Both the position numbers and the translations under genes were made by a program. Of a stretch of DNA of 64,000 nt, positions 26,490 to 37,355 are shown piece by piece. The DNA lies in the NCBI RefSeq assembly GCF_004353905.1, contig NZ_SMOD01000010.1, positions 215,852-279,851 of the forward strand, given 5' to 3'. Position 1 is the first letter of the stretch. Each line of letters begins with the position of its first letter. The notes below the pieces were generated by a model, which made no database searches, was not told the DNA's origin, and saw nothing but the letters and a program-made list of their open reading frames with translations. Origin of the DNA: Paraburkholderia guartelaensis (GTDB lineage Bacteria > Pseudomonadota > Gammaproteobacteria > Burkholderiales > Burkholderiaceae).

Positions 26490-27644
26490 TCAGAACAGGT
26501 CGAGCTGCGGCTTCTCGCGCACGGTCTTCGACTGCACGAACGCCGACATGTCCAGGATACCGTGGCGCCGCTCGTTGAGCCCGAGGCGCTTCACTGCATT
26601 GTGAAAGCGCTGCTTGAGCAGGTCGGCCCACAGCCCCGTGCCCTTCATGCGCTGCGAAAACGCCGACTCGTAATCCTTGCCGCCACGCATGTCGCGCACG
26701 CGGCTCATCACGCGATCCGCGCGCTGCGGGAAGTGCGCCGCCAGCCAGTCCTGAAAGAGCGGCGCGACCTCCCACGGCAGGCGCAGTACGATGTAACTCG
26801 CGCTTGTCGCACCGGCCTCGGCACAGGCTTCGAGCACGCGCTCCATGTCGGGCTCGGTCACGAACGGAATCACGGGTGCGATGCTCACGCCTACCGGCAC
26901 GCCGGCTTCGGCTAGCGTGCGGATGGTGCGCAGTCGCCGCGCGGGTGTCGCCGCACGCGGTTCGAGCGTGCGGGCGATATCGGCGTCGAGCGTGGTGATC
27001 GTGATCGCCGCCATGAACTGCTTGCGCTCGGCCATCGGCGCGAGGAGGTCGAGATCGCGCTCGATCAACGAGGATTTCGTGATGGCCGCGAACGGATGCT
27101 GCCGCTCGGCCAGCACTTCGACGACTCGGCGTGTGATGCGCATGTCGCGCTCCACCGGTTGCCAGGCGTCGGTGTTGACGCCCAGAGCAATCGGCTCGGG
27201 CTCGTACGACGGCTTGGCGATTTCCCGCGCGAGCAACTCCGCTGCATTGACCTTCGCGTAGATGCGGCTCTCGAAATCGAGGCCCGGCGAGAGACCGAGA
27301 TAGCTGTGCGTGGGCCGCGCGAAGCAATAGATGCAGCCATGCTCGCAGCCCCGGTAAGGATTAAGCGAGACGTTGAACGGAATGTCCGGCGACTGGTTGC
27401 GCGTGAGGATGCTTTTCGCGCGCTCTTCGAAGACTTCGGTGCGCAGCTTGGGCTCGCCCGTTTCATCGCCTTCGCCATCGCCCTCCCCGCCGACACCCGT
27501 CTGCTGCCAGCCGTCGTCGAACGCTTCGCGCTGGTCGACTTCGTAGCGCCCTTGCAGGTTCGTGACCGCGCCGCGCCCCTTGCGCACCGTGGGCGGCGCA
27601 ACGGGATACCAGGCGTCGGGATCGGGATGATGGGAGTCGGTCAC
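26490..27644 (-). CDS. PA0069-type radical SAM protein (SplB-like), ends in a clamp-binding motif
   Basis: This protein has 384 residues. The radical SAM cluster motif C-x3-C-x2-C is in YRGCEHGCIYCFARP (Cys100, 104, 107). TITTLDADIARTLEP and the C-terminal KRLGLNERRHGILD are family features. It is distantly related to spore photoproduct lyase, so a DNA-repair role is often guessed but not proven. The last five residues are QLDLF, which matches the beta-sliding-clamp consensus QL[SD]LF exactly. The start is a GTG at 27644; no in-frame ATG is available. A LexA-type box lies 37-52 bases upstream within a long inverted repeat, so the gene is probably DNA-damage inducible. Confidence 0.85.
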   Translation of the reverse strand: MTDSHHPDPDAWYPVAPPTVRKGRGAVTNLQGRYEVDQREAFDDGWQQTGVGGEGDGEGDETGEPKLRTEVFEERAKSILTRNQSPDIPFNVSLNPYRGCEHGCIYCFARPTHSYLGLSPGLDFESRIYAKVNAAELLAREIAKPSYEPEPIALGVNTDAWQPVERDMRITRRVVEVLAERQHPFAAITKSSLIERDLDLLAPMAERKQFMAAITITTLDADIARTLEPRAATPARRLRTIRTLAEAGVPVGVSIAPVIPFVTEPDMERVLEACAEAGATSASYIVLRLPWEVAPLFQDWLAAHFPQRADRVMSRVRDMRGGKDYESAFSQRMKGTGLWADLLKQRFHNAVKRLGLNERRHGILDMSAFVQSKTVREKPQLDLF

Positions 27645-27666
27645 GGCTAGAGAAAATGGACATGAA

Positions 27667-27710
27667 AACGCGGATCGATACTGTATAAATATACAGTATC
27701 GATCCGCGTT
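27667..27710. promoter_or_regulatory. SOS (LexA) box inside a 44-nt inverted repeat
   Basis: Two perfect 21-nt arms flank a 2-nt centre (AA). The middle 16 bases (27681-27696) read CTGTATAAATATACAG, matching the CTG-N10-CAG LexA operator with an AT-rich spacer. It lies just upstream of the radical SAM gene. The extra GATCGATA/CGCGTT arms go well beyond a LexA site and may bind another protein or form a hairpin. Confidence 0.75.
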
Positions 27711-27757
27711 GTCGAGTCCTAAAAAAGGGGGCGCTTTCAGCCGCCGCCGTTACCCGT

Positions 27758-28246
27758 TCATTCCCCCACGGCGATGGTCAGCGTCTCCTTGATCTCTTCC
27801 ATCACCACGTAGCTCTTCGACTGCACGGCGCCCGGCAGTTGCAGCAGGATGTCGCCGAGCAGCTTGCGGTAGTCGGCCATCTCGCCGATGCGCGCCTTGA
27901 TGAGATAGTCGAAGTCACCCGAGACGAGATGGCATTCGAGCACCTCGGGAATCTTCTGCACCTCGCGGCGGAACTGGTCGAACATGTTGCCGCTCTTGTG
28001 GTCGAGCGTGATCTCCACGAACACGAGCAGCGCCGCGCCCAGCACCGAGGGATTCACGCGCGCGAAGTAGCCGGTGATCACGCCGTCGCGCTCCATGCGC
28101 TTCACGCGCTCGATGCACGGCGTGACCGACAGCCCGACCTGCTCCGCGAGGTCCTTCATGGCCATGCGACCGTCTTCCTGAAGCAGTTTCAGGATGCGGT
28201 GATCGAGCCGGTCGAGCGCGCGGACCGGTTGGCGCTGCGTTCTCAT
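27758..28246 (-). CDS. Lrp/AsnC family transcription regulator
   Basis: This 162-residue regulator has an N-terminal winged helix-turn-helix (LDRLDHRILKLLQEDGRM, LAEQVGLSVTPCIERVKRME) and a C-terminal RAM ligand-binding domain (FVEITLDHKSGN, CHLVSGDFDYLIKARI). It is divergent from dadA with a 176-base AT-richer gap. This arrangement is known for Lrp-type activators of D-amino-acid dehydrogenase genes (DadR/BkdR-like), so it probably responds to alanine or leucine and controls dadA. A GGAAG ribosome site supports the ATG at 28246. Confidence 0.9.
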   Translation of the reverse strand: MRTQRQPVRALDRLDHRILKLLQEDGRMAMKDLAEQVGLSVTPCIERVKRMERDGVITGYFARVNPSVLGAALLVFVEITLDHKSGNMFDQFRREVQKIPEVLECHLVSGDFDYLIKARIGEMADYRKLLGDILLQLPGAVQSKSYVVMEEIKETLTIAVGE

Positions 28247-28422
28247 GATTTCTTCCCGAAAATCTGAAAAATACGATAACAAAACCTAGACGCACAACAA
28301 TAGCATAGCTACAAATACTGGCTACACCCGAATTTTCATGCCTTCTTCCCTATCGGTGCCAAAACACGGCTTCCGGGGACCCGGCAACGCGGCGTAGCTC
28401 AACGAATCTATATGGAGCAGCT

Positions 28423-29709
28423 ATGCGAGTCGTCGTGTTGGGCAGTGGTGTGGTCGGTGTGGCCAGCGCCTGGTATCTCGCCCGCGCGGGCCACGAAGTC
28501 ACGGTGATCGACCGCGAGGCCGGTCCCGCACTCGAAACCAGTTTCGCCAATGCCGGCCAGATCTCGCCGGGCTATGCCGCACCGTGGGCCGCGCCGGGCG
28601 TCCCGCTCAAGGCGATCAAATGGATGTTCGAGAAGCACGCGCCGCTCGCCATTCGTCTGGACGGCACGAAGTTCCAGCTGCAGTGGATGTGGCAGATGCT
28701 GCAGAACTGCACGGCCGAACGCTACGCGCTCAACAAAGGCCGCATGGTGCGTCTCGCGGAATACAGCCGCGACTGCCTGCAGGCGTTGCGCGCCGATACG
28801 GGCATTCAGTATGAAGGCCGCACGGGCGGCACGCTCCAGGTGTTCCGCACGCAGCAGCAGTTCGACGGCGCGGCGAAGGACATCGCCGTGCTCGAAGACG
28901 CGAACGTTCCGTACGAACTGCTCACCGCGGCCGAACTCGGCCGCGCCGAACCCGCACTTGCGGCGGTGTCGGGCAAGCTCACGGGCGGCCTGCGTCTGCC
29001 CGGCGACGAAACCGGCGACTGCCAGATGTTCACCACGCGCCTCGCCGCCATGGCCGAACAACTGGGTGTGAAATTCCGCTACAACACGCCGATCGACGGT
29101 CTCGCCATGCAGGGCGACCGTATCGCGGGCGTGCAATGCGGCAGCGAGCTGGTGCGCGCCGATTCGTTCGTGGTCGCACTCGGCTCCTTCTCGACGAAGA
29201 TGCTCGCGGGTCTCATCAAGATTCCGGTCTATCCGCTCAAGGGCTATTCGATCACGGCGCCGATCGTGAATGCGAGCGCCGCGCCGGTTTCGACCGTGCT
29301 CGACGAAACCTACAAGATCGCGATCACGCGTTTTGACGACCGCATCCGCGTGGGCGGCATGGCCGAGATCGTCGGCTTCGACAAGACGCTCAAGCAAGCC
29401 CGCCGCGAAACGCTCGAAATGTGCGTCAACGATCTGTTCCCGGGCGGCGGCGACACGACGAAGGCCACCTTCTGGACGGGCCTGCGTCCGATGACGCCGG
29501 ACGGCACGCCGGTTGTCGGCCGCACGCCGATCTCGAACCTGTTCCTGAACACGGGTCACGGCACGCTCGGCTGGACGATGTCGTGCGGCTCGGGCCAGTT
29601 GCTCGCCGATCTGATCTCGGGCAAGCAGCCCGCCATCCGCGCCGACGATCTTTCGGTGCACCGCTATCTCGGCGACACGCAAGGCTCGCATCGCCCGGCT
29701 TATGCCTGA
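28423..29709 (+). CDS. dadA: D-amino acid dehydrogenase
   Basis: DadA oxidises D-amino acids, mainly D-alanine, to keto acids and passes electrons to the respiratory chain at the inner membrane. Its 428 residues begin with the FAD-binding GxGxxG ([20 protein letters not shown]). Other DadA signatures are [20 protein letters not shown] and, near the end, [17 protein letters not shown]. It is next to the divergent Lrp-type regulator and followed by a terminator. Confidence 0.95.
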   Translation: MRVVVLGSGVVGVASAWYLARAGHEVTVIDREAGPALETSFANAGQISPGYAAPWAAPGVPLKAIKWMFEKHAPLAIRLDGTKFQLQWMWQMLQNCTAERYALNKGRMVRLAEYSRDCLQALRADTGIQYEGRTGGTLQVFRTQQQFDGAAKDIAVLEDANVPYELLTAAELGRAEPALAAVSGKLTGGLRLPGDETGDCQMFTTRLAAMAEQLGVKFRYNTPIDGLAMQGDRIAGVQCGSELVRADSFVVALGSFSTKMLAGLIKIPVYPLKGYSITAPIVNASAAPVSTVLDETYKIAITRFDDRIRVGGMAEIVGFDKTLKQARRETLEMCVNDLFPGGGDTTKATFWTGLRPMTPDGTPVVGRTPISNLFLNTGHGTLGWTMSCGSGQLLADLISGKQPAIRADDLSVHRYLGDTQGSHRPAYA

Positions 29710-29731
29710 AGCAATTCACGTGGCTTGAACG

Positions 29732-29760
29732 AACACGGCGCCTCCAGGGCGCCGTGTTTC
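29732..29760 (+). terminator. Terminator after dadA
   Basis: An AACACGGCGCC / GGCGCCGTGTT stem closes a 5-nt loop and is followed by a short T run. It lies between dadA and the convergent acyl-CoA dehydrogenase gene. Confidence 0.75.
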
Positions 29761-29790
29761 ATTTTTCGCTTTGAGTAGCGCGCGGCTGCG

Positions 29791-31578
29791 TCAGAACTGA
29801 TCCTCCGCCAGCGCCAGCACGCCCTCGCTGCCGTTTGCGCTGACGATCGCCGCTTCGAGCGCCACCGCCTGCGGCAAGACATGTTGCGCGAAGAACTGCG
29901 CCGTGGCGATCTTCGCGCCATGAAACTTTGGGTCCGCCTGCATGAGACGCTGCGAGGCGAGCATGGCGCGCGCCATCTGCCAGCCGCCCAGCACGATGCC
30001 CGCGAGCTTCAGATACGGCACGCTGCCCGCGAACACCGCGTTCGGATCGCTTTTCGCCTTCGCGAGCACGAAGTCCACGGCCGACGCCAACGCATCCTTG
30101 CCGAGCGCGAGATGCTTGCGCATCGACTCGAACGCCGCGCCTTGTTGTGCGGCCAAGGCGTCGACGGTCTGCGCGATATCGGCAAGCAGCGCCTTTGCCG
30201 CCGCGCCGCCGTCGCGCAGCGTCTTGCGCCCGATGAGATCGTTCGCCTGGATCGCCGTCGTGCCCTCGTAGATCGGCAGGATGCGCGCATCGCGGTAGAA
30301 CTGCGCCGCGCCCGTTTCCTCGATGAAGCCCATTCCGCCATGCACCTGCACGCCGAGGCTCGTCACTTCCAGCGCCAGTTCGGTGCTCCAGCCCTTCACG
30401 ATCGGCACGAGGTACTCGTAGCGCGCCTGATGCCGCGCACGGGCCGCCTCGTCGGGGTCGCCGTGCGCGCGGTCGCTCTCGCCTGCCGCCACATAAGCGA
30501 GCGCACGCGCGGCTTCGGTGAGCGCACGCATCGTGGCGAGCATGCGGCGCACGTCGGGGTGATGGATGATGCTCACGGCCGCTTTCGCGGAACCATCTAC
30601 CGGGCGGCTCTGCACGCGCTCCTTCGCGTAGGCGAGTGCCTTCTGGTACGCGCGGTCGGAGACGGCCACGCCCTGCATGCCCACCGCAAAACGCGCCGCG
30701 TTCATCATGATGAACATGTATTCGAGGCCGCGATTCTCTTCGCCGATCAACTGGCCAATCGCGCCGCCGTGGTCGCCGAACTGCAGCACGGCGGTCGGGC
30801 TCGCCTTGATGCCGAGCTTGTGTTCGATCGACACGCAGTGCACGTCGTTTCGCGCGCCCAGCGTGCCATCGTCGTTCACGAGAAATTTCGGCACGATGAA
30901 GAGCGAGATGCCCTTCACGCCTTCGGGCGCCGTGGGCGTGCGCGCGAGCACGAGATGGACGATGTTCTCCGCCATGTCGTGCTCGCCCCACGTGATGAAG
31001 ATCTTCGTGCCGAACACCTTGTACGTGCCGTCACCTTGCGGCTCGGCGCGCGTGCGCACGGCGGCGAGATCGGAGCCCGCCTGCGGCTCGGTGAGGTTCA
31101 TCGTGCCGGTCCAGTCGCCGGAGATGAGCTTCGGCACGAAGCGCTGCTTTTGCGCTTCGCTGCCAGCGGTAAGGAGCGCTTCGATGGCGCCGTCGGTCAG
31201 CAGCGGACACAGTGCGAACGAAAGATTCGCCGCGTTGAGCATTTCCACGCATGGCGTGCCAACGAGCTTCGGCAAACCTTGTCCTTCGTATTCCTGAGGA
31301 TGCTGCACGCCTTGCCATCCGCCTTCCACGTATTGCCGGAATGCCGCCTTGAAACCGGGCGTGGCGTGCACGTTGCCGCTTTCCCAACGGCTCGGATTGC
31401 GGTCTCCTTCGGCGTTCAGCGGCTCGAGCACTTCGCCGCATAGCTTCGCGGCTTCGTGCAACACCGCTTCGACCGTTTCGGGCGTGGCGTCTTCGCCGCC
31501 CGGCAACTTCGCGATTTCTTCGAGGCCGGCCAGTTCCTTCATGACGAACAGCATGTCGCTCGTGGGCGCCTGGTACAT
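29791..31578 (-). CDS. Acyl-CoA dehydrogenase (long form with extra C-terminal domain)
   Basis: This 595-residue flavoenzyme has the FAD/substrate motif NLTEPQAGSDLAAVRTRAE, the second flavin motif in KIFITWGEHDMAENIVHL and the catalytic base region YEGTTAIQANDLIG. The length and the extra C-terminal domain place it with the FadE/DmdC-like group that oxidises fatty acyl-CoAs or related thioesters. etfBA follows upstream on the same strand, which would supply the electron acceptor. The exact acyl substrate cannot be told. Confidence 0.9.
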   Translation of the reverse strand: MYQAPTSDMLFVMKELAGLEEIAKLPGGEDATPETVEAVLHEAAKLCGEVLEPLNAEGDRNPSRWESGNVHATPGFKAAFRQYVEGGWQGVQHPQEYEGQGLPKLVGTPCVEMLNAANLSFALCPLLTDGAIEALLTAGSEAQKQRFVPKLISGDWTGTMNLTEPQAGSDLAAVRTRAEPQGDGTYKVFGTKIFITWGEHDMAENIVHLVLARTPTAPEGVKGISLFIVPKFLVNDDGTLGARNDVHCVSIEHKLGIKASPTAVLQFGDHGGAIGQLIGEENRGLEYMFIMMNAARFAVGMQGVAVSDRAYQKALAYAKERVQSRPVDGSAKAAVSIIHHPDVRRMLATMRALTEAARALAYVAAGESDRAHGDPDEAARARHQARYEYLVPIVKGWSTELALEVTSLGVQVHGGMGFIEETGAAQFYRDARILPIYEGTTAIQANDLIGRKTLRDGGAAAKALLADIAQTVDALAAQQGAAFESMRKHLALGKDALASAVDFVLAKAKSDPNAVFAGSVPYLKLAGIVLGGWQMARAMLASQRLMQADPKFHGAKIATAQFFAQHVLPQAVALEAAIVSANGSEGVLALAEDQF

Positions 31579-31615
31579 TTCTGTCTCCTCCTGTCGGTAT
31601 GCGGTTCCTCAAATG

Positions 31616-31642
31616 ACAAAGGGGCGCTGCTGCGCCCCTTTG
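31616..31642 (-). terminator. Hairpin after etfA
   Basis: The CAAAGGGGCGC / GCGCCCCTTTG stem with a 4-nt loop lies between etfA and the acyl-CoA dehydrogenase gene. The T run is short, so termination may be partial and allow some read-through into the dehydrogenase gene. Confidence 0.6.
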
Positions 31643-31710
31643 TTGCTTCGTCTCACGCCACGCGTTCAATCATGATACGCGGCGCTCGTCGCTAGTTACA
31701 CCGGCCGGAT

Positions 31711-32646
31711 TCAGCCGAGTTCCTTCACGAGTTCCGGCACGACCGTGAACAGGTCGCCCACGAGGCCGTAATCGGCCACGCTGAAGATCGGTGCTTCTTC
31801 GTCCTTGTTGATCGCGACAATGACCTTCGAGTCCTTCATGCCGGCCAGATGCTGGATCGCACCCGAGATGCCGACCGCCACATACAGTTGCGGCGCGACG
31901 ATCTTGCCGGTTTGACCGACCTGGTAGTCGTTCGGCACGTAGCCAGCATCGACGGCTGCGCGCGATGCGCCGAGCGCGGCGTTGAGCTTGTCCGCGAGAG
32001 GTTCGAGAACCTTCGTGTAGTTCTCGCCGCTGCCCAGACCCCGGCCGCCCGAGACGATGATCTTCGCGCTCGTGAGTTCCGGACGGTCGAGCTTCGTGAC
32101 TTCACGGCCGATGAACTGCGTGAGGCCGCTGTCTGCCGCGGCTTCGATCTTCTCGACTGCTGCGCTGCCGCCTTCGGCTGCGACCGGGTCGAATCCCGTC
32201 GTACGGACAGTGATGACCTTGATCGGATCGATCGATTGAACGATCGCGATGGCGTTGCCCGCGTAGATCGGACGCTCGAACGTGTCCGGCGAATCCACGG
32301 CGGTGATGTCGCTGATCTGCGCGACGTCGAGCTTCGCGGCGATACGCGGCGTGACGTTCTTGCCCGCTGCCGTTGCCGGCGCCAGGATGTGCGTGTAGTT
32401 CTTGGCGATGGCGAGGACCGTCGCTTCGACGTTCTCGGCGAGACCCTGCTCGAGTTGCGGCGCATCGGCCAGCAGCACCTTTGCAACGCCTGCGATCTTC
32501 GCGGCTGCGTCGGCAGCAGCTTGTGCATTGTGGCCCGCGACCAGCACGTGCACGTCGCCACCAATTTTCTGTGCTGCGGCGACCGTGTTCAGCGTCGCGG
32601 CCTTGATCGAGTGATTGTCGTGTTCAGCAATAACCAGATTCGTCAT
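31711..32646 (-). CDS. etfA: Electron transfer flavoprotein alpha subunit
   Basis: EtfA binds FAD and carries electrons from acyl-CoA dehydrogenases to ETF-ubiquinone oxidoreductase. The 311-residue protein has [12 protein letters not shown] and the FAD signature [20 protein letters not shown], followed by [20 protein letters not shown]. It lies 14 bases after etfB and is cotranscribed with it. Confidence 0.97.
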   Translation of the reverse strand: MTNLVIAEHDNHSIKAATLNTVAAAQKIGGDVHVLVAGHNAQAAADAAAKIAGVAKVLLADAPQLEQGLAENVEATVLAIAKNYTHILAPATAAGKNVTPRIAAKLDVAQISDITAVDSPDTFERPIYAGNAIAIVQSIDPIKVITVRTTGFDPVAAEGGSAAVEKIEAAADSGLTQFIGREVTKLDRPELTSAKIIVSGGRGLGSGENYTKVLEPLADKLNAALGASRAAVDAGYVPNDYQVGQTGKIVAPQLYVAVGISGAIQHLAGMKDSKVIVAINKDEEAPIFSVADYGLVGDLFTVVPELVKELG

Positions 32647-32660
32647 TTTCGTCTCGCTCC

Positions 32661-33410
32661 TTACAGCACCTTGGCTTCCGTCTTCAGCTTCTCGACCAGC
32701 GTCTTCACGTCCGGCACCTTCACGCCTGCGCTGCGCTTGGGCGGCTCGGCAACCTTCAGCGTCTTCAGACGCGGCGTGACGTCGACGCCCAGGTCTTCCG
32801 GCTTGACGGTTTCCAGCGGCTTCTTCTTCGCCTTCATGATGTTCGGCAGCGTGACGTAGCGCGGCTCGTTCAGGCGCAGATCCGTCGTAACGACTGCGGG
32901 CAGCGTCAGCGACAGCGTTTCAGCACCGCCGTCCACTTCGCGCGACACGGTCGCCTTGCCGTCGGCAACGACCACCTTCGAGGCAAACGTAGCCTGCGGC
33001 AGGTTCGCCAGCGCGGCGAGCATCTGGCCGGTCTGGTTCGAATCGTCGTCGATAGCCTGCTTGCCGAGGATGACCAGTTGCGGCTGTTCCTTGTCGACCA
33101 GCGCCTTCAGGAGCTTCGCCACAGCCAGCGGCTGGAGGTCTTCATTCGACTCGATGAGGATCGCGCGATCCGCGCCGATGGCCAGCGCCGTGCGCAGCGT
33201 TTCCTGCGCTTGCGTCACGCCCGCCGAAACGGCGATGACTTCCGTCGCCACGCCCGCTTCCTTCAGACGCACCGCCTCTTCCACGGCGATCTCGTCGAAC
33301 GGGTTCATCGACATCTTCACGTTGGCGATGTCGACGCCCGTGCCATCCGACTTCACACGAACCTTCACGTTGTAATCGACTACGCGTTTGACTGGCACAA
33401 GGACTTTCAT
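32661..33410 (-). CDS. etfB: Electron transfer flavoprotein beta subunit
   Basis: This 249-residue partner of EtfA holds AMP and contacts the dehydrogenase. It begins [20 protein letters not shown] and contains the ETF-beta signature region [20 protein letters not shown] and the recognition-loop segment [20 protein letters not shown]. It is the first gene of the etfBA pair. Confidence 0.97.
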   Translation of the reverse strand: MKVLVPVKRVVDYNVKVRVKSDGTGVDIANVKMSMNPFDEIAVEEAVRLKEAGVATEVIAVSAGVTQAQETLRTALAIGADRAILIESNEDLQPLAVAKLLKALVDKEQPQLVILGKQAIDDDSNQTGQMLAALANLPQATFASKVVVADGKATVSREVDGGAETLSLTLPAVVTTDLRLNEPRYVTLPNIMKAKKKPLETVKPEDLGVDVTPRLKTLKVAEPPKRSAGVKVPDVKTLVEKLKTEAKVL

Positions 33411-33555
33411 TCACATGCTCCGAAGTTACGAATACGTCAACCTGGCGGACATTATAGCGATAGCCCTGTCGGGCCGATCTGCCACCAGCAATTTTCACGA
33501 ACCACCGCTGCCGCACCCCGGTCGTCAGTAGCGAACGATCGTGCGATTTTACGGT

Positions 33556-33582
33556 GGAAAAAACCCGGGCATCAAGCCCGGG
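33556..33582 (-). terminator. Terminator of the metNIQ operon
   Basis: On the minus strand a CCCGGGC-TTGAT-GCCCGGG hairpin is followed by six T residues, 38 bases past the metQ stop. Confidence 0.8.
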
Positions 33583-33620
33583 CGCCGAAAAATATCTCTA
33601 ATTTCACGGCCCGGAGGGTT

Positions 33621-34418
<798 letters not shown>

Positions 34419-34473
34419 ACCAAACCTTTGTCTTGTGTAGTTATGTTGATCGAGAAACCGCTTGTTTTAAGGC

Positions 34474-35127
34474 TTATTTATGGCTCAGGCGCCGCACGAG
34501 CCAGTCGCCGAACGACTGCACGAGTTGCACGAACACGATCAGGATCACGACCACGATCAGCATGACTTCGGGTTCGAAGCGCTGATAGCCGTAGCGGATG
34601 CCGAGGTCGCCAAGACCGCCGCCGCCGATGGCGCCAGCCATCGCCGAATAGCCGACGAGCGAGATGAACGTGATGGTGAGCCCCGCCACGACGCCCGGCA
34701 GCGACTCGGGCAGCAGCACCTTGAAGACGATCTGGCTCGTGCTCGCGCCCATGGCCTGGGCGGCTTCGATCAGGCCGCGATCGACTTCGCGCAGCGCCGT
34801 TTCGACGAGCCGCGCGATGAACGGTGCAGCGGCAATGGTGAGCGGCACGACGGCTGCCGCCGTGCCGATCGACGAGCCGACCACGAGGCGCGTGAACGGA
34901 ATCACGGCAACGAGCAGAATGATGAACGGCGTGGAGCGCACGGCATTGACGATCACCCCCATCACGCGATTCGCGGCGATGTTCTGCAGCACGCCGTTGC
35001 GATCGGTGAGATAGAGCAGCACGCCGAGCGGCAGGCCGATGGCCGCGCCCACGAGTCCCGAGATGCCCACCATGACGAGCGTCTCCCAGAACGACTGGAC
35101 GAACATGTCGAACATTTCACTCCACAT
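34474..35127 (-). CDS. metI: Methionine ABC transporter permease MetI
   Basis: This 217-residue inner-membrane permease has five hydrophobic segments and the ABC coupling motif [20 protein letters not shown] (EAA-x3-G). The end [18 protein letters not shown] is typical. The ATG at 35127 overlaps the end of metN by 11 bases. A GTG-type start further up (35151) lies deeper in metN and is less likely. Confidence 0.93.
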   Translation of the reverse strand: MWSEMFDMFVQSFWETLVMVGISGLVGAAIGLPLGVLLYLTDRNGVLQNIAANRVMGVIVNAVRSTPFIILLVAVIPFTRLVVGSSIGTAAAVVPLTIAAAPFIARLVETALREVDRGLIEAAQAMGASTSQIVFKVLLPESLPGVVAGLTITFISLVGYSAMAGAIGGGGLGDLGIRYGYQRFEPEVMLIVVVILIVFVQLVQSFGDWLVRRLSHK

Positions 35128-36151
35128 GGGACAGTTCCTCCACCACGACACCTTGTTCGCGCAGCCACGCCATGGCCTGCGCCACCTTCACCGGATCGCC
35201 GCCCGCGAGCACCGCGAGCGAGCCGAACGCCTGCCCCTGGATCTCGTCGATCTGGCCGTGCAGGATGTTGAAATCGAGTTCGAAGCGGCGAATCGTCTCC
35301 GAAAGAACCGGCTGGTCGACGCCCGTGCCCTTGAACGCGAGGCGCAGCAAGTGGCCGCTGCCCTTCGCGAGATGCTCGGCCACGCGCGCCTTGAGCGCGG
35401 GCGGCAGCTCCTGGGCGATCACATCGCCGAGCAGCGCGCGCGTGACTTCGTGGCGCGGCTGCAGGAACACGTCGATCACGGGGCCGCTTTCCACCACGCG
35501 GCCCGCATCGAGCACGGCCACGCGGTCGCAGACCTGTTTGATCACTTCCATCTGGTGCGTGATCATCACGATGGTCAGGTTCAGTTCGCGATTGATCTTG
35601 CGCAGCAGGTCGAGAATCGCGCGCGTGGTTTCGGGGTCGAGCGCCGAGGTCGCCTCATCCGAAAGCAGCACCTTCGGCTTGCTCGCGAGCGCGCGCGCAA
35701 TACCCACGCGCTGCTTCTGGCCGCCGCTGATCTGCGAGGGATAGCGGTCTTTCTGCGCGGAGAGGCCGACGAGTTCGAGCAGCGGCAGCACCGTCGCTTC
35801 GATTTCGGCGCGCTTCACGCCGGCCAGTTCGAGCGGCAGCGCGACGTTGTCGAACACGGTGCGCGACGACAGCAGGTTGAAGTGCTGGAAGATCATGCCG
35901 ATCTCGCGGCGCGCTTCGCGCAGTTGGGCCGACGAGAGCGACGTCAGCGTGCGCCCATTGACGACGATGTCGCCTTCGGTGGGCCGCGTGAGCAGGTTGA
36001 TGGTGCGCACGAGCGTGCTCTTGCCTGCGCCGCTGCGCCCGATGATGCCGAACACTTCGCCCGGCGGAATCGTCAGATTGACGTTGTGCAGCGCCTCGAT
36101 CCAGCCTTGCGGGCCGGCGAAGCGCTGGGAAACGTTTCGAATTTCGATCAT
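35117..36151 (-). CDS. metN: Methionine ABC transporter ATP-binding protein MetN
   Basis: This protein has 344 residues. The ATPase domain shows Walker [10 protein letters not shown], the Q-loop, the signature [15 protein letters not shown] and Walker [14 protein letters not shown]. The C-terminal NIL domain (about 265-344) binds methionine and gives trans-inhibition of transport. It is the first gene of metNIQ. Confidence 0.95.
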   Translation of the reverse strand: MIEIRNVSQRFAGPQGWIEALHNVNLTIPPGEVFGIIGRSGAGKSTLVRTINLLTRPTEGDIVVNGRTLTSLSSAQLREARREIGMIFQHFNLLSSRTVFDNVALPLELAGVKRAEIEATVLPLLELVGLSAQKDRYPSQISGGQKQRVGIARALASKPKVLLSDEATSALDPETTRAILDLLRKINRELNLTIVMITHQMEVIKQVCDRVAVLDAGRVVESGPVIDVFLQPRHEVTRALLGDVIAQELPPALKARVAEHLAKGSGHLLRLAFKGTGVDQPVLSETIRRFELDFNILHGQIDEIQGQAFGSLAVLAGGDPVKVAQAMAWLREQGVVVEELSHVE

Positions 36152-36451
36152 GGAAGAAAAGCAAAACGGCGGGTGTGCCGCGCGCCGCTCGCGCAGGCCG
36201 CTCTTTTCAGTAGCGGAAAACGCGTCGCGCCGGCAGACAGCCGCCGTTTGATGGACTGGATTTAGCGCACTATTTTACCCTGGCACGCAAAATTCCTTTT
36301 AATAATCAATTTCGATATTTTCATAACTCATTTGCATTAGAGGGTTCTGGCAGCGCGTGGCCGCCCGCGCGGCCGCTACACTGCTGCCGACAGGCTGATA
36401 CCGAAAACGACCCGCCACCCACCACCGCGTAAAGCCCAAACAGGGAGCGAG
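36152..36451. other. Divergent intergenic region between metN and the lipase-like gene
   Basis: About 300 bases, with an AT-rich stretch at 36290-36340 that may hold the metN promoter. A GC-rich inverted repeat surrounds 36353-36377. No open frame worth calling and no recognised riboswitch was seen. Confidence 0.35.
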
Positions 36452-37342
36452 ATGGAGACCAGTCAGAACATCGCCATGGCGCAAGCCGCCGAACCCGCCA
36501 AGCTAGCGACGCTGCGTACGCGTGACGGCGTCGAACTGCCACTCTACGTCTGGCGCGCGAGCGCGCCGCCGCGTGCGGCCATCGCGCTGATTCATGGTCT
36601 GGCGGAACACGCGGGCCGCTATGCGGCGCTCGCCGCGCGGCTGAACGCCGCGGGCATCGATGTCTACGCAATCGACCTGCGCGGTCACGGGCAAGCGCCT
36701 GGGCGCCGCACCTGGATCGCTCACTTCGACGAATATCTCGACGACGCCGAGGCGCTCCTCGCCCATGCGAGCGCGCAATGCGCGACACAGGGCACACCAC
36801 TCTTCCTGATGGGACACAGCATGGGCGGAGCAATCTCCGCGCTCTACGCCGTCGAGCGCCTGCCGCAATCGCGCGTGCCGCTCGCGGGTCTGCTGCTTTC
36901 GAGCGCGGCGCTCGCGCCGGGCCGCGACGTGCCCGCGTGGAAAATCGCTGCGAGCCGCGTGATCAGCGCGATCTGGCCGACCTTTCCGGCCATGAAGATC
37001 GACGCCGCGCTGCTCGCGCGCAGGCACGAAGTGGTCGAAGCCAATCGCGCCGATCCGCTCGTGCATCACGGCGCGATTCCCGCCCGCACGGGAGCGCAAT
37101 TGCTGGAAGCGATGAAGCGCATCGAGGCCGGCCGCGCCCAACTGCGGCTACCCGTGCTGATCTGGCATGGCACCGAGGACAAGCTCACCGAGCCCGAAGG
37201 CAGCCGCGCCTTCGCTGCGAACGTGGGATCGCCCGATCGCACACTCACGCTATATGAAGGCAGCTACCACGAAACGCTCAACGACCTCGATCGGGAGCGC
37301 GTGATCGGCGCGCTGATCGACTGGATCGACCGGCACTGCTGA
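36452..37342 (+). CDS. Alpha/beta hydrolase, monoacylglycerol lipase-like
   Basis: This 296-residue serine hydrolase has the oxyanion segment IHGLAEHAGRY, the domain motif IDLRGHGQAPGRR and the nucleophile elbow GHSMGG. The acid region is WHGTEDKLTEPEGS and the catalytic His is in YEGSYHETLND. This is the Serine aminopeptidase S33/monoglyceride lipase (PldB-like) pattern. A GGGAGCGAG ribosome site precedes the ATG. The real substrate is unknown. Confidence 0.85.
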   Translation: METSQNIAMAQAAEPAKLATLRTRDGVELPLYVWRASAPPRAAIALIHGLAEHAGRYAALAARLNAAGIDVYAIDLRGHGQAPGRRTWIAHFDEYLDDAEALLAHASAQCATQGTPLFLMGHSMGGAISALYAVERLPQSRVPLAGLLLSSAALAPGRDVPAWKIAASRVISAIWPTFPAMKIDAALLARRHEVVEANRADPLVHHGAIPARTGAQLLEAMKRIEAGRAQLRLPVLIWHGTEDKLTEPEGSRAFAANVGSPDRTLTLYEGSYHETLNDLDRERVIGALIDWIDRHC

Positions 37343-37355
37343 GCGGTCAGGCGCG

